Below, one piece after another: positions 55,220 through 64,000 of a stretch of DNA of 64,000 bases (position 1 is its first letter; each line of letters starts with the position of its first letter). The notes under the pieces were generated by a model, which made no database searches, was not told the origin of the DNA, and saw only the letters and a program-made list of their open reading frames with translations. Both the position numbers and the translations under genes were made by a program. The DNA is from Phytophthora quininea (taxonomy: Eukaryota; Oomycota; Peronosporomycetes; Peronosporales; Peronosporaceae): positions 186,001 to 250,000 of the forward strand of contig JAAVTG010000275.1 of the NCBI GenBank assembly GCA_011947345.1, written 5' to 3'.

Positions 55220-55486
55220 GGCGGGTGCAGAGGTCCTCGGGGTGTATGCCAGTCGCTGGCGCCGTGTGCGGAGCGCGCATTCGCTGTTTGCTTGCTCGTT
55301 TGATGCGGGTGCGCCGAGCGCGATTGCGGGCGAAAGCGGCGGTCGGACTGGGCGAGCGGTGGTGCAGGCGGTAGAGGGGTCGGTGGTGCGCGCTGGGAGG
55401 GGCGTGTGCGGCGTGTGTAGGCGGTCGTTTGCGCGGTAGGCGGTGTTTTGTTGGCGAAGTTGTTTGGGTCGTATGATTGTGAACGT

Positions 55487-55559
55487 GTCAGTGTCGTCTA
55501 GTGGTTAGGACGCGAGCTTCACACGCTCGAGATCGAGGGTTCGATCCCCTCCTCTGATA
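55487..55559 (+). tRNA. tRNA-Val(CAC), array copy 22
   Basis: Same as copy 1; first heptamer reads GTGACTG; next copy 869 bp on. Confidence 0.92.
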
Positions 55560-56035
55560 TCTTCTTTGCTCTCTCGTTTTGTGCCGGACCGCGCTTGCTT
55601 TTGGCTCTCCGACAGTGTCCTTGTCGCCCGTCCTACACGCAGACCTTCCCCACAAGCACACACAAGCACACACAAGCACACACAAGCACACACAAGCACA
55701 CACAAGCACACACAAGCACACACAAGCACACCGAGCTCCCGTACGGTCGAACTGCGACCGCGCTGTCCAATCAGGCCACAGTCCACGCGCGACTCGTGGG
55801 TTGCTGCGGCAGATCTGTCATTGGTTTGGGATTGTACCACAGGTTCTCGGCAGTAGGTGGTCATGATGTGATACACTAGGACACTAGGGCATCCGCGTAG
55901 ACGCTGGCATGGTGGGATGTTCGCGCCGGCAATCCGGGGATCCGTGGACGGCATCGAGGTTGGCAGCGGTCGACTGCCGGGACTGCCGGGACTGCCGGGA
56001 CTCCGTGGCGAGTGCGTCCGCGTCGCTGTGCGTGA

Positions 56036-56088
<53 letters not shown>

Positions 56089-56355
56089 GGCGGGTGCAGA
56101 GGTCCTCGGGGTGTATGCCAGTCGCTGGCGCCGTGTGCGGAGCGCGCATTCGCTGTTTGCTTGCTCGTTTGATGCGGGTGCGCCGAGCGCGATTGCGGGC
56201 GAAAGCGGCGGTCGGACTGGGCGAGCGGTGGTGCAGGCGGTAGAGGGGTCGGTGGTGCGCGCTGGGAGGGGCGTGTGCGGCGTGTGTAGGCGGTCGTTTG
56301 CGCGGTAGGCGGTGTTTTGTTGGCGAAGTTGTTTGGGTCGTATGATTGTGAACGT

Positions 56356-56428
56356 GTCAGTGTCGTCTAGTGGTTAGGACGCGAGCTTCACACGCTCGAG
56401 ATCGAGGGTTCGATCCCCTCCTCTGATA
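56356..56428 (+). tRNA. tRNA-Val(CAC), array copy 23
   Basis: Same as copy 1; spacer has CCTCAGGGTG in place of CCTCGGGGTG; next copy 847 bp on. Confidence 0.92.
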
Positions 56429-56887
56429 TCTTCTTTGCTCTCTCGTTTTGTGCCGGACCGCGCTTGCTTTTGGCTCTCCGACAGTGTCCTTGTCGCCCGT
56501 CCTACACGCAGACCTTCCCCACAAGCACACACAAGCACACACAAGCACACACAAGCACACACAAGCACACCGAGCTCCCGTACGGTCGAACTGCGACCGC
56601 GCTGTCAATCAGGCCACAGTCCACGCGCGACTCGTGGGTTGCTGCGGCAGATCTGTCATTGGTTTGGGATTGTACCACAGGTTCTCGGCAGTAGGTGGTC
56701 ATGATGTGATACACTAGGACACTAGGGCATCCGCGTAGACGCTGGCATGGTGGGATGTTCGCGCCGGCAATCCGGGGATCCGTGGACGGCATCGAGGTTG
56801 GCAGCGGTCGACTGCCGGGACTGCCGGGACTGCCGGGACTGCCGGGACTCCGTGGCGAGTGCGTCCGCGTCGCTGTGCGTGTCTGGC

Positions 56888-56935
<48 letters not shown>

Positions 56936-57202
56936 GGCGGGTGCAGAGGTCCTCAGGGTGTATGCCAGTCGCTGGCGCCGTGTGCGGAGCGCGCATTCGC
57001 TGTTTGCTTGCTCGTTTGATGCGGGTGCGCCGAGCGCGATTGCGGGCGAAAGCGGCGGTCGGACTGGGCGAGCGGTGGTGCAGGCGGTAGAGGGGTCGGT
57101 GGTGCGCGCTGGGAGGGGCGTGTGCGGCGTGTGTAGGCGGTCGTTTGCGCGGTAGGCGGTGTTTTGTTGGCGAAGTTGTTTGGGTCGTATGATTGTGAAC
57201 GT

Positions 57203-57275
57203 GTCAGTGTCGTCTAGTGGTTAGGACGCGAGCTTCACACGCTCGAGATCGAGGGTTCGATCCCCTCCTCTGATA
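57203..57275 (+). tRNA. tRNA-Val(CAC), array copy 24
   Basis: Same as copy 1; four heptamers; GGCGCTGTGTG variant shared with unit 30; next copy 820 bp on. Confidence 0.92.
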
Positions 57276-58022
57276 TCTTCTTTGCTCTCTCGTTTTGTGC
57301 CGGACCGCGCTTGCTTTTGGCTCTCCGACAGTGTCCTTGTCGCCCGTCCTACACGCAGACCTTCCCCACAAGCACACACAAGCACACACAAGCACACACA
57401 AGCACACACAAGCACACCGAGCTCCCGTACGGTCGAACTGCGACCGCGCTGTCAATCAGGCCACAGTCCACGCGCGACTCGTGGGTTGCTGCGGCAGATC
57501 TGTCATTGGTTTGGGATTGTACCACAGGTTCTCGGCAGTAGGTGGTCATGATGTGATACACTAGGACACTAGGGCATCCGCGTAGACGCTGGCATGGTGG
57601 GATGTTCGCGCCGGCAATCCGGGGATCCGTGGACGGCATCGAGGTTGGCAGCGGTCGACTGCCGGGACTGCCGGGACTGCCGGGACTGCCGGGACTCCGT
57701 GGCGAGTGCGTCCGCGTCGCTGTGCGTGTCTGGTGTCTGGTGTCTGGTGTCTGGGGCGGGTGCAGAGGTCCTCGGGGTGTATGCCAGTCGCTGGCGCTGT
57801 GTGCGGAGCGCGCATTCGCTGTTTGCTTGCTCGTTTGATGCGGGGTGCGCCGAGCGCGATTGCGGGCGAAAGCGGCGGTCGGACTGGGCGAGCGGTGGTG
57901 CAGGCGGTAGAGGGGTCGGTGGTGCGCGCTGGGAGGGGCGTGTGCGGCGTGTGTAGGCGGTCGTTTGCGCGGTAGGCGGTGTTTTGTTGGCGAAGTTGTT
58001 TGGGTCGTATGATTGTGAACGT

Positions 58023-58095
58023 GTCAGTGTCGTCTAGTGGTTAGGACGCGAGCTTCACACGCTCGAGATCGAGGGTTCGATCCCCTCCTCTGATA
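58023..58095 (+). tRNA. tRNA-Val(CAC), array copy 25
   Basis: Same as copy 1; one base lost before the heptamers (GTGCTGTGTCTG); next copy 852 bp on. Confidence 0.92.
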
Positions 58096-58874
58096 TCTTC
58101 TTTGCTCTCTCGTTTTGTGCCGGACCGCGCTTGCTTTTGGCTCTCCGACAGTGTCCTTGTCGCCCGTCCTACACGCAGACCTTCCCCACAAGCACACACA
58201 AGCACACACAAGCACACACAAGCACACACAAGCACACGCAAGCACACACAAGCACACGCAAGCACACCGAGCTCCCGTACGGTCGAACTGCGACCGCGCT
58301 GTCCAATCAGGCCACAGTCCACGCGCGACTCGTGGGTTGCTGCGGCAGATCTGTCATTGGTTTGGGATTGTACCACAGGTTCTCGGCAGTAGGTGGTCAT
58401 GATGTGATACACTAGGACACTAGGGCATCCGCGTAGACGCTGGCATGGTGGGATGTTCGCGCCGGCAATCCGGGGATCCGTGGACGGCATCGAGGTTGGC
58501 AGCGGTCGACTGCCGGGACTGCCGGGACTGCCGGGACTGCCGGGACTCCGTGGCGAGTGCGTCCGCGTCGCTGTGCTGTGTCTGGTGTCTGGTGTCTGGT
58601 GTCTGGGGCGGGTGCAGAGGTCCTCGGGGTGTATGCCAGTCGCTGGCGCCGTGTGCGGAGCGCGCATTCGCTGTTTGCTTGCTCGTTTGATGCGGGGTGC
58701 GCCGAGCGCGATTGCGGGCGAAAGCGGCGGTCGGACTGGGCGAGCGGTGGTGCAGGCGGTAGAGGGGTCGGTGGTGCGCGCTGGGAGGGGCGTGTGCGGC
58801 GTGTGTAGGCGGTCGTTTGCGCGGTAGGCGGTGTTTTGTTGGCGAAGTTGTTTGGGTCGTATGATTGTGAACGT

Positions 58875-58947
58875 GTCAGTGTCGTCTAGTGGTTAGGACG
58901 CGAGCTTCACACGCTCGAGATCGAGGGTTCGATCCCCTCCTCTGATA
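58875..58947 (+). tRNA. tRNA-Val(CAC), array copy 26
   Basis: Same as copy 1; one imperfect nonamer (GACTGCGG); next copy 856 bp on. Confidence 0.92.
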
Positions 58948-59415
58948 TCTTCTTTGCTCTCTCGTTTTGTGCCGGACCGCGCTTGCTTTTGGCTCTCCGA
59001 CAGTGTCCTTGTCGCCCGTCCTACACGCAGACCTTCCCCACAAGCACACACAAGCACACACAAGCACACACAAGCACACGCAAGCACACCGAGCTCCCGT
59101 ACGGTCGAACTGCGACCGCGCTGTCCAATCAGGCCACAGTCCACGCGCGACTCGTGGGTTGCTGCGGCAGATCTGTCATTGGTTTGGGATTGTACCACAG
59201 GTTCTCGGCAGTAGGTGGTCATGATGTGATACACTAGGACACTAGGGCATCCGCGTAGACGCTGGCATGGTGGGATGTTCGCGCCGGCAATCCGGGGATC
59301 CGTGGACGGCATCGAGGTTGGCAGCGGTCGACTGCCGGGACTGCCGGGACTGCCGGGACTGCGGGACTGCCGGGACTCCGTGGCGAGTGCGTCCGCGTCG
59401 CTGTGCGTGTCTGGC

Positions 59416-59463
<48 letters not shown>

Positions 59464-59730
59464 GGCGGGTGCAGAGGTCCTCGGGGTGTATGCCAGTCGC
59501 TGGCGCCGTGTGCGGAGCGCGCATTCGCTGTTTGCTTGCTCGTTTGATGCGGGTGCGCCGAGCGCGATTGCGGGCGAAAGCGGCGGTCGGACTGGGCGAG
59601 CGGTGGTGCAGGCGGTAGAGGGGTCGGTGGTGCGCGCTGGGAGGGGCGTGTGCGGCGTGTGTAGGCGGTCGTTTGCGCGGTAGGCGGTGTTTTGTTGGCG
59701 AAGTTGTTTGGGTCGTATGATTGTGAACGT

Positions 59731-59803
59731 GTCAGTGTCGTCTAGTGGTTAGGACGCGAGCTTCACACGCTCGAGATCGAGGGTTCGATCCCCTCCTCTG
59801 ATA
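59731..59803 (+). tRNA. tRNA-Val(CAC), array copy 27
   Basis: Same as copy 1; spacer lacks the GTACGGTC segment after GAGCTCCC; next copy 824 bp on. Confidence 0.92.
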
Positions 59804-60554
59804 TCTTCTTTGCTCTCTCGTTTTGTGCCGGACCGCGCTTGCTTTTGGCTCTCCGACAGTGTCCTTGTCGCCCGTCCTACACGCAGACCTTCCCCACAAG
59901 CACACACAAGCACACACAAGCACACACACACACGCACACGCAAGCACACAGCACACGCAAGCACACCGAGCTCCCGAACTGCGACCGCGCTGTCCAATCA
60001 GGCCACAGTCCACGCGCGACTCGTGGGTTGCTGCGGCAGATCTGTCATTGGTTTGGGATTGTACCACAGGTTCTCGGCAGTAGGTGGTCATGATGTGATA
60101 CACTAGGACACTAGGGCATCCGCGTAGACGCTGGCATGGTGGGATGTTCGCGCCGGCAATCCGGGGATCCGTGGACGGCATCGAGGTTGGCAGCGGTCGA
60201 CTGCCGGGACTGCCGGGACTGCCGGGACTCCGTGGCGAGTGCGTCCGCGTCGCTGTGCGTGTCTGGTGTCTGGTGTCTGGTGTCTGGGGCGGGTGCAGAG
60301 GTCCTCGGGGTGTATGCCAGTCGCTGGCGCCGTGTGCGGAGCGCGCATTCGCTGTTTGCTTGCTCGTTTGATGCGGGTGCGCCGAGCGCGATTGCGGGCG
60401 AAAGCGGCGGTCGGACTGGGCGAGCGGTGGTGCAGGCGGTAGAGGGGTCGGTGGTGCGCGCTGGGAGGGGCGTGTGCGGCGTGTGTAGGCGGTCGTTTGC
60501 GCGGTAGGCGGTGTTTTGTTGGCGAAGTTGTTTGGGTCGTATGATTGTGAACGT

Positions 60555-60627
60555 GTCAGTGTCGTCTAGTGGTTAGGACGCGAGCTTCACACGCTCGAGA
60601 TCGAGGGTTCGATCCCCTCCTCTGATA
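60555..60627 (+). tRNA. tRNA-Val(CAC), array copy 28
   Basis: Same as copy 1; decamer tract interrupted by CA dinucleotides; next copy 871 bp on. Confidence 0.92.
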
Positions 60628-61123
60628 TCTTCTTTGCTCTCTCGTTTTGTGCCGGACCGCGCTTGCTTTTGGCTCTCCGACAGTGTCCTTGTCGCCCGTC
60701 CTACACGCAGACCTTCCCCACAAGCACACACAAGCACACACACACACAAGCACACACAAGCACACACAAGCACACGCAAGCACACACAAGCACACGCAAG
60801 CACACCGAGCTCCCGTACGGTCGAACTGCGACCGCGCTGTCCAATCAGGCCACAGTCCACGCGCGACTCGTGGGTTGCTGCGGCAGATCTGTCATTGGTT
60901 TGGGATTGTACCACAGGTTCTCGGCAGTAGGTGGTCATGATGTGATACACTAGGACACTAGGGCATCCGCGTAGACGCTGGCATGGTGGGATGTTCGCGC
61001 CGGCAATCCGGGGATCCGTGGACGGCATCGAGGTTGGCAGCGGTCGACTGCCGGGACTGCCGGGACTGCCGGGACTGCCGGGACTCCGTGGCGAGTGCGT
61101 CCGCGTCGCTGTGCGTGTCTGGC

Positions 61124-61157
<34 letters not shown>

Positions 61158-61425
61158 GGCGGGTGCAGAGGTCCTCGGGGTGTATGCCAGTCGCTGGCGC
61201 CGTGTGCGGAGCGCGCATTCGCTGTTTGCTTGCTCGTTTGATGCAGGGTGCGCCGAGCGCGATTGCGGGCGAAAGCGGCGGTCGGACTGGGCGAGCGGTG
61301 GTGCAGGCGGTAGAGGGGTCGGTGGTGCGCGCTGGGAGGGGCGTGTGCGGCGTGTGTAGGCGGTCGTTTGCGCGGTAGGCGGTGTTTTGTTGGCGAAGTT
61401 GTTTGGGTCGTATGATTGTGAACGT

Positions 61426-61498
61426 GTCAGTGTCGTCTAGTGGTTAGGACGCGAGCTTCACACGCTCGAGATCGAGGGTTCGATCCCCTCCTCTGATA
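61426..61498 (+). tRNA. tRNA-Val(CAC), array copy 29
   Basis: Same as copy 1; next copy 811 bp on, the smallest spacing, with three nonamers and four heptamers. Confidence 0.92.
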
Positions 61499-62236
61499 TC
61501 TTCTTTGCTCTCTCGTTTTGTGCCGGACCGCGCTTGCTTTTGGCTCTCCGACAGTGTCCTTGTCGCCCGTCCTACACGCAGACCTTCCCCACAAGCACAC
61601 ACAAGCACACACAAGCACACACAAGCACACGCAAGCACACCGAGCTCCCGTACGGTCGAACTGCGACCGCGCTGTCAATCAGGCCACAGTCCACGCGCGA
61701 CTCGTGGGTTGCTGCGGCAGATCTGTCATTGGTTTGGGATTGTACCACAGGTTCTCGGCAGTAGGTGGTCATGATGTGATACACTAGGACACTAGGGCAT
61801 CCGCGTAGACGCTGGCATGGTGGGATGTTCGCGCCGGCAATCCGGGGATCCGTGGACGGCATCGAGGTTGGCAGCGGTCGACTGCCGGGACTGCCGGGAC
61901 TGCCGGGACTCCGTGGCGAGTGCGTCCGCGTCGCTGTGCGTGTCTGGTGTCTGGTGTCTGGTGTCTGGGGCGGGTGCAGAGGTCCTCGGGGTGTATGCCA
62001 GTCGCTGGCGCCGTGTGCGGAGCGCGCATTCGCTGTTTGCTTGCTCGTTTGATGCGGGGTGCGCCGAGCGCGATTGCGGGCGAAAGCGGCGGTCGGACTG
62101 GGCGAGCGGTGGTGCAGGCGGTAGAGGGGTCGGTGGTGCGCGCTGGGAGGGGCGTGTGCGGCGTGTGTAGGCGGTCGTTTGCGCGGTAGGCGGTGTTTTG
62201 TTGGCGAAGTTGTTTGGGTCGTATGATTGTGAACGT

Positions 62237-62309
62237 GTCAGTGTCGTCTAGTGGTTAGGACGCGAGCTTCACACGCTCGAGATCGAGGGTTCGATCCCCT
62301 CCTCTGATA
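62237..62309 (+). tRNA. tRNA-Val(CAC), array copy 30
   Basis: Same as copy 1; spacer carries both GGCGCTGTGTG and GATGCAGGG variants; next copy 857 bp on. Confidence 0.92.
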
Positions 62310-63093
62310 TCTTCTTTGCTCTCTCGTTTTGTGCCGGACCGCGCTTGCTTTTGGCTCTCCGACAGTGTCCTTGTCGCCCGTCCTACACGCAGACCTTCCC
62401 CACAAGCACACACAAGCACACACAAGCACACACAAGCACACACAAGCACACACAAGCACACAAGCACACAAGCACACGCAAGCACACCGAGCTCCCGTAC
62501 GGTCGAACTGCGACCGCGCTGTCCAATCAGGCCACAGTCCACGCGCGACTCGTGGGTTGCTGCGGCAGATCTGTCATTGGTTTGGGATTGTACCACAGGT
62601 TCTCGGCAGTAGGTGGTCATGATGTGATACACTAGGACACTAGGGCATCCGCGTAGACGCTGGCATGGTGGGATGTTCGCGCCGGCAATCCGGGGATCCG
62701 TGGACGGCATCGAGGTTGGCAGCGGTCGACTGCCGGGACTGCCGGGACTGCCGGGACTGCCGGGACTCCGTGGCGAGTGCGTCCGCGTCGCTGTGCGTGT
62801 CTGGTGTCTGGTGTCTGGTGTCTGGGGCGGGTGCAGAGGTCCTCGGGGTGTATGCCAGTCGCTGGCGCTGTGTGCGGAGCGCGCATTCGCTGTTTGCTTG
62901 CTCGTTTGATGCAGGGTGCGCCGAGCGCGATTGCGGGCGAAAGCGGCGGTCGGACTGGGCGAGCGGTGGTGCAGGCGGTAGAGGGGTCGGTGGTGCGCGC
63001 TGGGAGGGGCGTGTGCGGCGTGTGTAGGCGGTCGTTTGCGCGGTAGGCGGTGTTTTGTTGGCGAAGTTGTTTGGGTCGTATGATTGTGAACGT

Positions 63094-63166
63094 GTCAGTG
63101 TCGTCTAGTGGTTAGGACGCGAGCTTCACACGCTCGAGATCGAGGGTTCGATCCCCTCCTCTGATA
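63094..63166 (+). tRNA. tRNA-Val(CAC), array copy 31
   Basis: Same as copy 1; unit starts its heptamers with two GCGTCTG copies; next copy 871 bp on. Confidence 0.92.
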
Positions 63167-63964
63167 TCTTCTTTGCTCTCTCGTTTTGTGCCGGACCGCG
63201 CTTGCTTTTGGCTCTCCGACAGTGTCCTTGTCGCCCGTCCTACACGCAGACCTTCCCCACAAGCACACACAAGCACACACAAGCACACACAAGCACACAC
63301 AAGCACACACAAGCACACAAGCACACACAAGCACACGCAAGCACACCGAGCTCCCGTACGGTCGAACTGCGACCGCGCTGTCAATCAGGCCACAGTCCAC
63401 GCGCGACTCGTGGGTTGCTGCGGCAGATCTGTCATTGGTTTGGGATTGTACCACAGGTTCTCGGCAGTAGGTGGTCATGATGTGATACACTAGGACACTA
63501 GGGCATCCGCGTAGACGCTGGCATGGTGGGATGTTCGCGCCGGCAATCCGGGGATCCGTGGACGGCATCGAGGTTGGCAGCGGTCGACTGCCGGGACTGC
63601 CGGGACTGCCGGGACTGCCGGGACTCCGTGGCGAGTGCGTCCGCGTCGCTGTGCGTGTCTGGCGTCTGGCGTCTGGTGTCTGGTGTCTGGTGTCTGGGGC
63701 GGGTGCAGAGGTCCTCGGGGTGTATGCCAGTCGCTGGCGCCGTGTGCGGAGCGCGCATTCGCTGTTTGCTTGCTCGTTTGATGCGGGTGCGCCGAGCGCG
63801 ATTGCGGGCGAAAGCGGCGGTCGGACTGGGCGAGCGGTGGTGCAGGCGGTAGAGGGGTCGGTGGTGCGCGCTGGGAGGGGCGTGTGCGGCGTGTGTAGGC
63901 GGTCGTTTGCGCGGTAGGCGGTGTTTTGTTGGCGAAGTTGTTTGGGTCGTATGATTGTGAACGT

Positions 63965-64000
63965 GTCAGTGTCGTCTAGTGGTTAGGACGCGAGCTTCAC
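63965..64000 (+). tRNA. tRNA-Val(CAC), array copy 32, cut by the window edge
   Basis: The first 36 nt (acceptor 5' strand, D arm, into the anticodon at TTCAC) match the other copies; the rest is outside the window. Confidence 0.85.

Overview
The window looks like nuclear DNA of a Phytophthora-type oomycete (Peronosporales). Compact genes carry 55-66 bp GT-AG introns. A secreted tyrosinase, a necrosis-inducing (NLP) pseudogene, two phenolic acid decarboxylases, ankyrin proteins and Ty3/gypsy, Helitron and Tc5/pogo-type transposons fit that group. Species cannot be fixed from sequence alone.

Layout. 1-17,367 is gene-dense: the 3' end of an unknown gene; a coiled-coil protein (BBOF1-like); a secreted tyrosinase; a dead NLP gene; an alpha-kinase (minus); a TXNDC9-type thioredoxin-fold protein (minus); a small type I membrane protein; and a block in which two ankyrin paralogues converge on two phenolic acid decarboxylase paralogues. 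Almost every one of these genes needs one-base corrections, mostly missing bases in short homopolymers, to read through. This suggests an unpolished assembly more than general gene death.

17,368-36,800 is a transposon zone. LTR element A (17,613-22,153, 173-bp LTRs, target duplication AGCC) sits inside a small HTH gene. LTR element B (23,054-28,217, 216-bp LTRs, target duplication AGACC) sits inside an unrecognised gene. Excising either element restores a continuous host reading frame. The 28.9-32.7 kb stretch is AT-rich and gene-poor. A decayed Tc5/pogo-type transposase (36,756-32,748, minus) is split by a 2.7-kb Helitron (33,700-36,383) whose ends can be placed to the base.

From about 37,038 to the right edge the window is one tandem array, about 27 kb long and continuing outside. 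It has 31 complete and one partial copy of an 811-927 bp unit. Each unit carries one plus-strand tRNA-Val(CAC) gene and three nested minisatellites with periods 10, 9 and 7 bp. The architecture, a tRNA gene plus short tandem repeats in a long homogenised array, resembles the tRNA arrays of Entamoeba and is the most unusual thing in the window.
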